Part shown: positions 43,372 to 55,500 of the stretch, one piece after another
How positions within the stretch are numbered: position 1 is the stretch's first letter
Layout: each line of letters starts with the position of its first letter
Source: Flavobacterium zepuense
GTDB lineage: Bacteria > Bacteroidota > Bacteroidia > Flavobacteriales > Flavobacteriaceae
Length of the DNA: 64,000 nucleotides
Reading direction: 5' to 3'
Assembly: GCF_007097145.1 (NCBI RefSeq)
Contig: NZ_VJVZ01000001.1
Location: 558,001-622,000, forward strand
The notes under the pieces: generated by a model
Told to the model about the DNA's origin: nothing
The model's database searches: none
The model's input: the letters and a program-made list of their open reading frames with translations, nothing else
Position numbers and translations under genes: made by a program

Positions 43372-44240
43372 TTGATGAAATATCTGGAGAGGGAAATCAT
43401 ACAACAGCACAATTTTGGGAATACGATGAAAGGATTGCATTTAGATGGAATAAAGATCCCGTTGTAAAACATTTTGAAAGTTCGTATTCTGTTTTTGGCC
43501 GAAATCCTATTTGGAGGATAGATCCTAATGGAGATGACTGGTATATAGCAAAATCTGGGAAAAAAACTGGCGAATATAAATGGTTTGAAGGTAATGGCAA
43601 GCAAAAAGGATATAGTCATGCTGGAAATTATAAAGTAGAATATGATAGAACAAAAAATACAGTTAATGTTTATGAGGGTAAAAATTCTGTATTTAAAGAA
43701 AGTATTAATATGGATGTGATTAAAAATGACAAAAACGAGTTTGTTAAGTTTAAAGACGATAGAGCCGCAAAATTTTCAATGTTGTCAGCTGAAAGCGGAG
43801 GAGTAAATATTATGGATGAGGATCCATTTTTCGATCCACTAATTATATCAGCCTCAATTGATAACAGACAAAAAGTTAGCGATGCAGGAAATGACGGTTT
43901 TGCATCTTACAAAGGTCAGGCGTATATCGGTTACCATGCGAAAAAAACTAAGGCTTATAAAGATTTTTCTGAGGGAAACAAAAAAAGATTTAATGATAAT
44001 ATGTGGGGCGAACATTTATCATTATCTACAGTTTATAACGCACTTGATTCCCCTGTAACAAAACTTAAAACTGACTTTCAAATGAAACAGGCAAATTATA
44101 TATTATATTATTCCCATCCAGGTGGGCATCCTCAAAGCTCACCAGCGTTTAATCTTGTTTTACCTACAAACATAAAACATCGATTTGTTAGTGTACAAGG
44201 TGATAAAACATATATGAACACGTTGGATAATAAAAAATAA
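43305..44240 (+). CDS. Silent (orphan) RHS C-terminal toxin tip
   Basis: 311 codons. It begins inside an 85-bp copy of the RHS core and has a stop directly upstream, so it is probably not translated from its own start. It repeats the RHS core border (GEGNHTTAQFWEYDERIAFR), the auto-cleavage type motif P-IWRI-DPNG and then a unique tip of ~245 residues. The tip resembles, at low identity, the active tip of the giant protein: WFEG, LIISASIDNR, AYKDF and ILYYSHPGG are matched there. No known toxin family is recognised. Followed after 1 nt by a candidate immunity gene. Confidence 0.8.
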   Translation: MLVPNRHGNTPDYRYGFNGQEMVDEISGEGNHTTAQFWEYDERIAFRWNKDPVVKHFESSYSVFGRNPIWRIDPNGDDWYIAKSGKKTGEYKWFEGNGKQKGYSHAGNYKVEYDRTKNTVNVYEGKNSVFKESINMDVIKNDKNEFVKFKDDRAAKFSMLSAESGGVNIMDEDPFFDPLIISASIDNRQKVSDAGNDGFASYKGQAYIGYHAKKTKAYKDFSEGNKKRFNDNMWGEHLSLSTVYNALDSPVTKLKTDFQMKQANYILYYSHPGGHPQSSPAFNLVLPTNIKHRFVSVQGDKTYMNTLDNKK

Positions 44241-44241
44241 T

Positions 44242-44925
44242 ATGAAATACATCTACATATTATTTTTTATTGCTATCACTTGGCATATTGGAGGTCAAAC
44301 AATTCTTACTCCTGATACTTTATCTAAAGTAGCATGGGAAAAATTATTTAAAAAAAGCTTTGGGAAAAAAGTTAAAAAAAAATTGACCATTAAAATTAAA
44401 AATAATAATTACTTTTTTCCTGAAAATTGGTATTATGACGATATTAAAAAAGACTGTTCTGAGTGCAATTACTTATTTTATACCATAGATGAGAATTCTT
44501 TTTTGCTAATTATGTACAATGATGTACAAGTTGGTAATTATATATTTTATTTTAATGACAAAAAAATCTCTAAAAGTTGGGTCCAGATAAATTATCTGGC
44601 AGATGTGACGAATTTTTTCAGAATTAATTCCGAACTATATATGTTCGAATTAAAATATTTTGACTATTCTAAAAATGAGAATACTTTTAGATATATATTT
44701 TTAAACCCTTCAAGTGGAATTATTACAAATGAAGTAATTGACACTTTTGCAAATACATTAGAAATTATGGATATAAATGATAGTAATAAAAGCATAAGAA
44801 TTAAAATTAACAATAATTATTTCTACTATAGTTACAAATTTTTTAAATTTATTGAGGTTCCAATAAATCCTAAAGGATTTATAATTTCGGATTGCATATT
44901 TCGCTATATAAAGAAAATAAAGTAA
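44242..44925 (+). CDS. Candidate immunity protein of the silent tip
   Basis: 227 residues, AT-rich gene, with an N-terminal signal or membrane anchor (MKYIYILFFIAITWHIGGQ). The rest is beta-rich with many Lys, Asn, Tyr and Phe (e.g. ENSFLLIMYNDVQVGNYIFY). No family recognised. Position 1 nt after a toxin tip is the usual place of an immunity gene. Export suggests protection in the periplasm or membrane. Confidence 0.6.
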   Translation: MKYIYILFFIAITWHIGGQTILTPDTLSKVAWEKLFKKSFGKKVKKKLTIKIKNNNYFFPENWYYDDIKKDCSECNYLFYTIDENSFLLIMYNDVQVGNYIFYFNDKKISKSWVQINYLADVTNFFRINSELYMFELKYFDYSKNENTFRYIFLNPSSGIITNEVIDTFANTLEIMDINDSNKSIRIKINNNYFYYSYKFFKFIEVPINPKGFIISDCIFRYIKKIK

Positions 44926-44950
44926 ACTTTATGAAAAATAAAATGAATTG

Positions 44951-45997
44951 TTAAATTAAATTTAATTTATTGTACACCTTTTCAACCTCATTATCCATGT
45001 AGGATTGGGCATAGTGCACGTAACGGTTAAAAGAACTACTTGCTGTACTATGCCCACTTATTTTTCGTACCAAATGCTCCGGCATTCCTAAAATTAAAAG
45101 CGTGGTTATTGCGGTGCGCCGCATCATGTGCGAACTCATTTTATCACAAAAGCGATTATTGGCGACTGTGTTTTTGAGAGCGATTTTTTTTGTCTTGCCT
45201 TGTTTTTCTCGGGATACTTCTACGACATTTGTAAACCCTGCCTGCTCGCCAATTTGTTTTAAACTTTTATTGAAATTAAAAAGACTAATTGTACCAAATA
45301 CAGGAAGTTTACTGTTGGCCGCCTTATACTTTTTATAAATATCTATAGCATATCCTGGTAATTTAATATAACTAAAAACCTTAGTTTTTTGCGATTTTAA
45401 TTTTATATACCAGTCATCTCCGGTTTGTTCAAAATTTTTATTTGTTAATGAAAAAATGTCAGAAAATCGTAATCCGGTTGTACAGCCAAAAATAAAAATA
45501 TCTTTTATACGTCTTAATGAAGGAATAAGGCTTTGTTCAAATTCTTTATTATGTATTAAAAATTTAAGTTGCTCCGGAGAAAGTACAAATATTTCAATCT
45601 CTTCTTTTCGAACATAGAATAAACGTTGAAAATCGCCGGTATTAAAATCTTTATCATTTTTTAAATAATTAAAGAACACCCTGATAGTCTTCACATTATT
45701 ACCTACATAATTATCGTAACAACCTTTTTTATATAAAAAATCGGTAAATTTTTGATAAAACTTTTTCCAGTAATTCTTTTCAGATTGTAATTCCCTTGCA
45801 TTAAGTTTTGATGCATCACATAGTCGTAATTCAAATTTTTGTTCAGTACTAAATTGTACCAAATTTTGTAAAACATAATAATAGTTTTGTATAGATTGGG
45901 GCTTTATTCTTTCTCCATTTTTTTTTAACCTTTTACCTGTTTCGGTATCTTTTATAAATTGTTTAAATAATGGTATTAATGGTAAAACTTTTTTCAT
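44951..45997 (-). CDS. Tyrosine recombinase inside the invertible segment
   Basis: 348 residues. N-terminal SAM-like core-binding domain (~1-130) and catalytic domain with R177 (TTGLRFSD), K204 (SQKTK), H290 and R293 (SHMMRRT), H316 (SGHSTAS) and nucleophile Y326 (NRYVHY), the complete set. It lies between the two immunity candidates, transcribed with the active toxin direction. I infer it inverts the 4.2-kb segment at the 85-bp repeats. A minus-strand TATATTTG (46009-46016) lies only 11 nt before the ATG, so an own promoter is possible. Phage or transposon genes are absent around it. Confidence 0.92.
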   Translation of the reverse strand: MKKVLPLIPLFKQFIKDTETGKRLKKNGERIKPQSIQNYYYVLQNLVQFSTEQKFELRLCDASKLNARELQSEKNYWKKFYQKFTDFLYKKGCYDNYVGNNVKTIRVFFNYLKNDKDFNTGDFQRLFYVRKEEIEIFVLSPEQLKFLIHNKEFEQSLIPSLRRIKDIFIFGCTTGLRFSDIFSLTNKNFEQTGDDWYIKLKSQKTKVFSYIKLPGYAIDIYKKYKAANSKLPVFGTISLFNFNKSLKQIGEQAGFTNVVEVSREKQGKTKKIALKNTVANNRFCDKMSSHMMRRTAITTLLILGMPEHLVRKISGHSTASSSFNRYVHYAQSYMDNEVEKVYNKLNLI

Positions 45998-46049
45998 TAT
46001 GTTTTTACCAAATATAGAAAATATAATATTTAGAACAGATTTTAAATTC

Positions 46050-46535
46050 TTAATGTGTGAAAGCTCCCTTTTGATTAACCAAAATTATCTTATGGTTTTG
46101 ATATGATAATTTTACGCTGAATTTTGTTCTATATATATAATTAAGATTTATACTGATTTGATTATTTTCAACCATTATTTTATAATTGTAGCTACATGGA
46201 TATGCAGTCATAGATACTTTATTACCTTCCATTATATAAATGTTTTGATAAAATATTACACCTTTTTTAATAAAACTATCGTCTTTTTCAATAACAACAA
46301 AAATATCATTTGGACACTTATATATACATATCGAATTATCCATTTTTACAAATACGTCAACATCTTTAATAAAATTTCCCAAACTATTTTTTATTAAATA
46401 TTTTTTTGGAATGATTTCATTACTAACTGCTTTTGCCCATGAAGTATAGTTAGCATTTATTTCTTGTTGTGTAATAAATAATTTTATTATACAACAAGAA
46501 ATAATAGTCATGATATAGAAAATATTTTTTATCAT
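46050..46535 (-). CDS. Candidate immunity protein of the active RHS tip
   Basis: 161 residues. N-terminal hydrophobic segment (MIKNIFYIMTIISCCIIKLF) for export or anchoring, then a small beta-rich domain with two Cys near KCPND and AYPCSY. The ATG overlaps the TAA-containing end of the giant RHS gene by 4 nt, so expression is coupled to the toxin. No family recognised and no evident similarity to the other immunity candidate. Confidence 0.6.
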   Translation of the reverse strand: MIKNIFYIMTIISCCIIKLFITQQEINANYTSWAKAVSNEIIPKKYLIKNSLGNFIKDVDVFVKMDNSICIYKCPNDIFVVIEKDDSFIKKGVIFYQNIYIMEGNKVSMTAYPCSYNYKIMVENNQISINLNYIYRTKFSVKLSYQNHKIILVNQKGAFTH

Positions 46536-49500
46536 TTTAAACCAAAATATTCCATGATTTTATCTTGATAAGGCTTTTTATAGGCTTTCAAACTTTCGAA
46601 AAATTCAGCTTCACCTCCAAATTTAACATCTCCCCATAATAAAATATTGGATTTACTTTCTACGTTAGTGAGCAATGTTCCAACAGAATTAAATGATATT
46701 ACTCCCGGCGAATATAGTAAATTCCCAACACCATTATGACTATATGCTAATATAGAATATGCTTTAACTCCTATAGATTTAAAGTTTAACAACCTTTGTG
46801 CAGGATTTTCTAAAGCAGCAAACGCATTTCCGAAATATGTAAATTTATCTTTTTTAGATATCCCACCCGATGCTAAACTTGATTCCCATGTCCAAAAATC
46901 TTTATAAGCCGCTTCACTAGCTCCATTATATTGGCTTTTTGTAAACATTGACTCATAAGTTTTACCATCTCCAAATGCTCCATTCAAAGCCTTATCGTTT
47001 TCTGCAATACCTGCCGTTCTTAAACGATTATCCATCGAAGCTGAAATTATGAGCAAGCCATAAAATGTTTCTCTATGTGTATTATTGCTGGCGTTAACAC
47101 CCCTACCTGTTTTATCAATACCATATGCTTTTTTACTGTTGAATCCACCTTCTGCGAGCAACATTTTGTATTTTTTACCTAAGTCTGTTGATAAAGTGAT
47201 ACTCCTTTTATTCTCATTTTGATATTGAATAGTGATAGAATTTTCTCCTTTTGCCATAGTAACTAAATATTCTCCTAAATGAGTAAATCCATCTTTTTGA
47301 TCACTTCCCTCAAACCATTGATATTGTTTACTTTCTTTATCTTTAGGATTATAATTATTATTCTCATACCAATCAGCCCCATCAGGATCAACAAACAATA
47401 TAGGATTTCCGCCAAAAACTGCATAAGGTGAAAGATAATCTTTTTTGACTGGATCACGATTCCATCTTTGGGCTATTCTAGGGTCATATTTCCAAAAGTC
47501 AGCATGATATAAATTCCCTTCACCCTTAACTTCATTATCCATTTCCTGTCCATTAAACCCATACCTGTAGTCAGGAGTGTTGCCATGGCGGTTAGGCACA
47601 AGCATCCCGAAAGGATAGTAATCGTTAAAGGTTGTAACGTCTGGTTTAAACAGGGTTGCAAAGTCTCCTGCAGGCGCTGCCGGCAATGTATAAATAAATA
47701 AATTATCGGCATAGAAAAATAACAGACTAAGCGGTGGCGCATCTACTGTTAGTGACACCCGGTAAGCGGCTGTTGTAGGACATTCAAACCTTAGTGTGTA
47801 TACACCAGGAGTTGAAACCTGCTGCTCTGTATATACCAGTGTTGATGTATTGTTCCTTACGTAAAAACGTACTGGTGTACCTGCCGGTAATGTACCCGGA
47901 TCTATATACATCTGGATAGAGTACACTACTCCGGCTGTAAATGTAAACGACCTATACACACCACTACCGTTAGTTTGTGGATTTACCCTCATTCTACCAC
48001 TCACAATACTATTAGTTGCTGTAGGTATATTGGTGAAGCCCGTACTGGTTTGAAACTCGTTATTGTATGTTAAAATAAGGTTATTGTCTACCAGTTTTCT
48101 GTCGGTAATAACATTTAATACGTTTCCTAAATGGTTAGAAAGTTCGTAACGCTTATCTCCTATTGTATTAGTATAATTAACTTTACTTATAGGCCTTGAC
48201 GTTTCGGCTACAATTGTATTATTAGGGTCTAAATAATCCGGAGTGCCATCACTATCACTATCTAAAGGATTAACGGGCACACCCGGCAATCCATTTGCAT
48301 AAGCATTAGGACTTTCCTGTAAGGTAGGATATCCGTCGCCATCATCATCAGCATCCAGATAATTTTTCAGCCCATCACCGTCAGTATTCTGAGCGCCATC
48401 AGTAAAGCCAACCACTGTTTGCCCTGCTATTTCATAACTTGTAAGTATGGTGTCTCCGTCATCATCAGTATCTAAATAATCCGGTATACCATCAGCGTCT
48501 GTATCGTCGTTAGCAACGTTACCATCACCGTTAATATCCTCGTAAAGATCAAATATTTTATCTCCATCAGAATCCGCCAAACACGGCCCGAGTGTTCTGT
48601 TAAGGATATTCATGTTTATGGTTATAATATTATCATCCGAAAACACCCCATATGTTGCAGGACTTTGGCCTCCAGGGACATCAAAACCAATCCATCTATA
48701 AAATCCTACCTCTGCAGAATTTACCATACCATAATTAAAATTACACATGCTATAACTCGGGTTGGTTGTACCTGCTAAAGTATTTTTAATAAATGAATTA
48801 CTTGTAGCACTAAAGGCTTCAGTGCCTACTGTTGGAGGAGTAATTGTAGTATCAAATAGTCCATTTAGCCCATTTACTTTAAATACGTAATCCGCTATAA
48901 TCAGTGGTGATGTATTGTAAAGACCAAAATCTATATTCGCATTAAATTCAATATCCATACCGTCGGCAGTCATTACCGCCTGTGATATTTTACTATCATT
49001 TGATGTTGCAGCCGGCGTAAGTGTAATTTCCTGTTTAATTCCGGTAGATATAGTATGCTTAATTTTTATTATTGGATAATATTTACTACTGGCGTCTTTT
49101 CTAACTATAACCTGCATGGTAGATTTTTCCTGGTAGTTTGTTAAATTTACCTGATCTATATGTGTTCCATAATATCCAAGTCCGAAATCTAAAAACAGTG
49201 GTGCATTTGGCGTAACTTCGGGAGTTGATGCCCCAACTTGCGCTGAATTCTTTAAAAATCGCACCTTTCCATTAACCCTTTCAATAGATAATTTGTCATT
49301 CACCGCAATAACTGTCGACGTAATTAGCGATGTACCTTTATAGCAAGTTGCATTTGTACCGGATATCCTAATAGTATATGTAGGTTTTGTAATACCATAA
49401 TCTGTTAATGCACCTGTAAATGTGTGGGTTTCAGATAAACCTACATAAGCAGCATTTGTACTGGAAATATCTGTTACAGTTAATTCAAGTTTACCCGCAC

Positions 49501-52500
49501 CATTAATTGTCTGAGTAGATCGTGCTCCAACATTATATGCTAAAGACTGTGTAAATGTTCCTAAACCAACTTTTGAGATGGTTTTTGTTGTGTTATTAAT
49601 AACAAGGCCCGTTGCATTTATAAGTTGTATTGCCTGGCCATCAGTTGCATTAAATGTTGGGGCAGATATTCCGGTAGCAATAGTTATCGGTGTTGCTCCC
49701 AATGTTAACATATTAACATCTACATACATGTTTTGACCAACAGATGCAGTAGGTTCGGCTATACTTTTTAATAATAAAGTTTCTGTACCTCTAATTCTAT
49801 AAAAGTAAACATGCCCGTTATATCGCTCCACACGCAGCTTATCACCTGTTTGAACAATACTATTATTTGTGGATAATGCTAAAGCAGTAGGCGAAGCATT
49901 ATTGTAAAGAATTACACTTCCTGTTGTAAACGTTTTAAAACCATAGTCGATATCCAAACCACCTGTTGCAACAGCCGCAATAGTATAAGACAAACCAAAA
50001 TTAAGTTCCTGCAGGCTATTGATCGTTCTCTCAATATAACCATTACCTACAATTACTGCCGATGTCGTGTTAGCTTTTTTCCAAAGAGTACCTCCGGAAA
50101 TTTTATTTAAAGTAGATGATGAATATGTTATAAATGCAGGATCTACAGTAAATGTACTGCCACTAACAAATCCTGCTGTCTTATCACGTAATGTAAATAG
50201 CGGATTCGGCTCCGGAATATTAGATTCAACCTGTCCTATCAATACATCAGAATTAACAGGTGTAGCAGCATCAAACTTAACCTTTGTACTAAAACTAAAG
50301 TTAGATAACAGCTTGTCGCTTAATGTTGGATCTGAAGGTTCAGACCAGGTTCCCTGAGTTTGTGGTGTTATATTTAATGAATAATCTTCAAATACTTCAA
50401 CTACTTCACCAGGATTTACATCATTTGTTGTGTACTGTGTATCCTGATTTGTTTGAGGGGTTGTGAGCGCTGATGAAAATACTAATGATGAAGATTTAGC
50501 CATTAAAGTATTTTCCTGCTCCAAGCCTAACCTACTACTACCATAAATATGATGTTCATCAAGATAGTATGTTTTAGATCCGCTTGCTGTCGTAGTATAA
50601 GTGTATACTCCCAATACGTTACCTTGGGCGTCTCTTGAATATTGGGTAACTTTTTTATCGTTAACCTCTGGTGTTTCTCTAACAGTTTTAGAAATCCGAT
50701 TACCTAAACCATCATATTGAAAGTTAATAGTTCTTCCTGTTGAATTTTTTACCTGTTTAACTTTACCATCCACACGCCAGCCAATAGTTAATCCTTCTTT
50801 ATTATCTATAATTAACTGACCAATATTATCATACTTATAATTACCAGGTTGCTGATTATCTATATCTATATTTTCGCCATTAGGGCCAAATACGTTATCG
50901 GCAACACCATCACTCACATAATCTAATTTATTGCTGCCACTAATATAGTTATAAGCTAATCTGTCCATATCAATTATACCACCTGTATTATCAGGTGCTT
51001 TAGCCGTTAATTTGGTTATATTACCATTATTATCGTAGGAATATCCTGATGATATATCTGGCGTAACTGTACCCGATACAACTCTTGAGCTATTCATAGA
51101 CATGATCCTGTTTAACTGGTCATATTTATAAAGATTAGCCTGGGAGGCAAGTGCCAGCTGATCTAAACCTCGTAAAGTAGTTATCATTTTACCAATATTA
51201 CCATTATACAAAGGTGTCATACCTGTTATATTAGGAGTTACATCAAAGGTATTTGTATTAGGAGTAATAGCTTTATAATCATTCTCAAAGTAGCTAAGCG
51301 AAAATGCAGTAGCATCTTTTGCAACAAATGGCCTTAATGTAGCTTTACCGTCACGGCCCATATCGCTATCAATGTTTCGCATATTTTCTGAATTCACAGC
51401 TTTTAACCATCCTTGTATTGTATATGCGTAGTCAACACCTTGTACTTGTTTATCACCTATTTCGGTACGGGCTAAAGGCCCATGATCATAGTAATAATAA
51501 GCAGCATCTTTTTCCCATATTACACCATTTTTAGATGTTTTTACATCAACAATGCGATTATCAGCATCATATGTATATTGATGCATAAACTGATCTCTTT
51601 CGCCTTTTTGGTACGTAACTTTATTAACATTACCGCTAACAATATCGTATTCATAGTTAACCCTTTTATATTTAAGCGATGAGTTTAAATCAATATAGAT
51701 ATCATTATTAAATTGTAGCATTTCATTAACATTGCCATGAATATCGTAATTGTAGGCAATGTAATTATTATAGTTAGCATTGTTAACCGGGTCTGTTAAT
51801 TCATCGTAGTAAAATATAACTCCCACTCTATTTCTAACATTCCTTGGTCCAGAAATAGTAAAAGCGTCCAGCCCTGCATAACCATCATAAAGTGTTCTTG
51901 TAACCTCCATAGTTTTAGCACAAACATTATATGGATAGTTAACAACCGTTGGGTAATCAGATGTAATTACAGCAGAACCATTAGAGTATTTAAGTCTTCC
52001 ATTATCATCAATGCCCATTACAACAGGCTTTACCATCTGCCCGCTTTCAAAAATCCTGCCTAAGGCATCATAGCGCGTATAGCTAAATGTTTTATTGGCT
52101 AACTGATTAGCATTTTGCGAAGCTATTATGCGGCCAAGTTCATCATAAGCAAAACGTGTAATACCGCCATCCGGGCTTGTTTGCCATACTAACTGATTAA
52201 GTGTATTGTAATGATAGTTTGTAGTTAAACTATGTTGTGGCAGCAAAGTACTATTATTAGTTAAACCCTGTAGTTGCCTGTGCTGATTTATTTGGGAATT
52301 AAGAGATATACCCTGACCATTTTGTTGGTTAAGCTCACTAACTTCAAACCTGTCTACACCTTTAGGAGGTACAGTTCTAGTTAAATTTCCTGCCTGATCA
52401 TAATAATACAAAGTGTATTGATATTCTTTATCATAATACTGCATATTAAATGTTTCAATTGCTTTTGTTAAAGCATCCTGCAAGTATGCAATCCTAAATT

Positions 52501-55500
52501 CCTGCCTTTTACTGTCGAGGTAGGCATTGTATGCATCGGCATTATAAGCCTCTGTAACGTTTATAGCGAAAAGTTCACAGCCATTCTCGGTAGGTACAAC
52601 AGGTGCACACTCTGGTATCATAGGTGGAGTTTTGCAAATCTCAGGATGCGCAGCCATAAATACATCATTTATAAAATATGGCCAGCCCTTACTTTCTTCC
52701 GGTAATGACGGATTTTGTAAATATAATTTATATTCTACTATAGCAATATAATAGCCATCGTAACCATAACCAAGTGCATTACCCCCAAAATCCGGCAATG
52801 ATATATACCTTGGATCGTTTACCGATGTTATACTAAATTGTTGAAGGTAAGTATTCCACGCGTCTAAAATGTACGCAAGGTTAAGGCAGCAAAACTCATC
52901 TTTGCTAAATATAAAGGTAGGCTCTCCGCCACCATATAAGCTATTAATCTTGCTAACATACTGTGGATATTTCTCATCACAGCTAACGGGTAATGGCTGC
53001 TTTGGTATACAGTCGCATGGAGGGTCGTTTTTCACAACCACTCTGCGTGTACATGCGATTCGATGGCCCACATAATCTGGGAAATTTGTGGGTGTATTAA
53101 TTTCATCGCCAATAATGTCACCATTTGTTAAAACTACTCCATAATAGCTCAAAATTTGAAGTTCGTTTTCAAACAAGTAAGCAAACATTTGATCGGAAGT
53201 TAAGTAGATATCCTGAACATATACACCAAAAGGAACCCTCAAATAATATAGTCCGCCACAAGCTTGCGAGTTATCAATCCCTCCACCTTGAAAAGTAATT
53301 TCTAAATTATTGTTTTGAATACTATAGGTTAAATTAGTAACACCAAATGCATTATAGAAATAGCTGTCTAATTCCCAAACAGTAGGAGAATCATACGTCG
53401 AAACATTTATGTTATTATTAAGGTTATAAATAGCAAAATCTATAAGTTCGTTTAATAATATTTTATTTAGTTCTAAATACCTGCCAAAGCTTCCAGGCCC
53501 AGTTGCGAAAGCTGTGTTACAACAATTAAAATTTAAAGCAGTTTGAATTATCTCACCTTTTCTTGGATCTACAGTTAGTAAATAGATCTGGCCGGCGAAG
53601 GAAGCCTGAGAGCCATTTAAATTTGTAATTACATTAAAATAATTATAGTCTCCGAACTCCTGGCCTACATCAGTTAAAATTAAACCCTGTTGAAAATCAA
53701 GTCCGGTAGCTTCCATCACAATTCCCGAGCCCCCACCAGTCATGGTAATAGAATACACTCCATTAACATATGTCCATGCAGCTACGCTGGAAGGAGTCAT
53801 ACCCAAATATACATAGAAGTATCCTCCCGGTTGAAATTGTGGAAGATTATTAAGCGGATAATTAGGAGCATTTACAACGTGGGCAGATATGAGCTGCTGA
53901 ATAAGAGTTTGCAGTCCCGATTCAAAATCCTGATTAGCACTGCAGGTATATTGCTCATCGCAGTTATTACAACATGAAAAATCAAATGGATTATTATTAT
54001 TAAAACTACCTCCATTAAACAAAAAACCGTTATAAGTGATTGGCTGACCACCAACCTGTAAAATAACACTTATTTTATGCCCATAAGCCGTAGCAGTTGC
54101 TAGCGATATATTACTTGTAGTTGTAATTTGGCTAAGAATACCAACATTAATATCTAATACGGGATTAAGTAAATTTAAGGGAGTATTAAAATTAGCAATA
54201 CTTAATACTATTTCATTATTTAAATATAAGGCATAATAGTCTGTCCCATTATTTACAAGGTTACCATGCCAGTTTAATACATCACCTGATTGTAAGCTTA
54301 AGAAATTGTATAAAAAACTATTTGGAGCAAATGATGGATGATTGCTTACATCTACAGATGTATTATTAATTGTCCCGTCTGATTGTAAACTCGTTAAAAA
54401 TTGTTTAAAAGCAGTAGCAAAATCTTCTTTCTTGGTGCATTCACCATCGCCATAAACAGGTTCAAGATAAATAGCTTCAGAGCCGCTTTCCGGGTCATAA
54501 ACCTCAGTTAAGTCATTCGTACAAAATAATCTTGCACGGGTTGTACCGTCTAAAACAACTTCAAAAGCTACAGATGCATTTTGATTGTGTATAATTTTAG
54601 CCAATACTTTAAATCGGTAACACTCTTCATTAGCATCATAAACAGTGCTTACAAGTTGTTTCATTTGTACTATTGTCCAGCCGTTAAGGTTTTGCTGTAA
54701 TGTTTGCCCGTAATTGCTGTTCCAGCTTATAGCCCCACCTGCAGGGAAAGTTGTTCCTGTGGGGATTGTTAAGGTTACTGCCCTATCAAATAACGGGCTT
54801 GGATTGTTAGTTTGTAAAAAATTTATAATTAGGGTTTTACCACTGTTTACAATAGTACTTGTAACTGATAAGGGTTGAGTTGGAGCACCGTTTAAAACAC
54901 CTCCCAGTTCCTGAAATAGCCCCTGCGTTATAAAAGGCATTGGTATTATACTGTTAGATGCCTGCCCTCTAAATACCGGGAACATTGTTGGCTTTTTAGC
55001 CGCTTCGTGTAAAAATATTTGTAAGTCATTTACCATAGGGCAAATACCTTGCTGTATCAATATTTCATATTGGGCGTTAGCCAGCATATCATCATAATTA
55101 GATTGCGCATCTCCTTCTGATTTATATATCTCATCATAAGGCAGGAACCTTTTTGTTTTTGTAGTTAAATAAGCGCCTTGATTTGTTGTATAAAATAATG
55201 ATGAATTGCCCGGAGTAAAAGCGTCAACCCAAGCTTTAATTTCATTACGCTGTGCAGGATAAAAATCTATTACAGATGTAATTCTGTTTACATTTTGCCC
55301 GTTTTCGCTGCCAATACAGTCATTATACATACCTTGCTTATAGGCATAAAGATTAGTGAACACATGCTGTATCCTTTGTTTTGCACTTATGTAATATGTA
55401 TTAAAGTAATCCCAAAAAGTAGCCTTATCTGCATCAGAAAACGTATTGTTTATATGTGCAATTACATTATTAAATGGGGTATTTGCAGGTAAATCGCAAG

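Larger units (their letters stand above)
43287..47623. other. Putative invertible segment of the RHS toxin locus
   Basis: Two 85-bp inverted copies (43287-43371 and 47539-47623) bracket a symmetrical cassette: toxin tip 2 and immunity candidate 2 on plus, recombinase in the middle, immunity candidate 1 and toxin tip 1 on minus. Inversion between the repeats keeps the reading frame of the RHS core, because the repeat encodes the same peptide in the same phase in both copies, and would replace the C-terminal tip of the giant RHS protein. Inferred from layout; no inverted form is visible in a single sequence. Confidence 0.7.

Noticed and set aside
44951..45997. Recombinase as sign of a prophage or integrative element
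   Set aside because: No other phage or conjugation gene is near and it sits exactly in the centre of an inverted-repeat cassette; local inversion explains it better.
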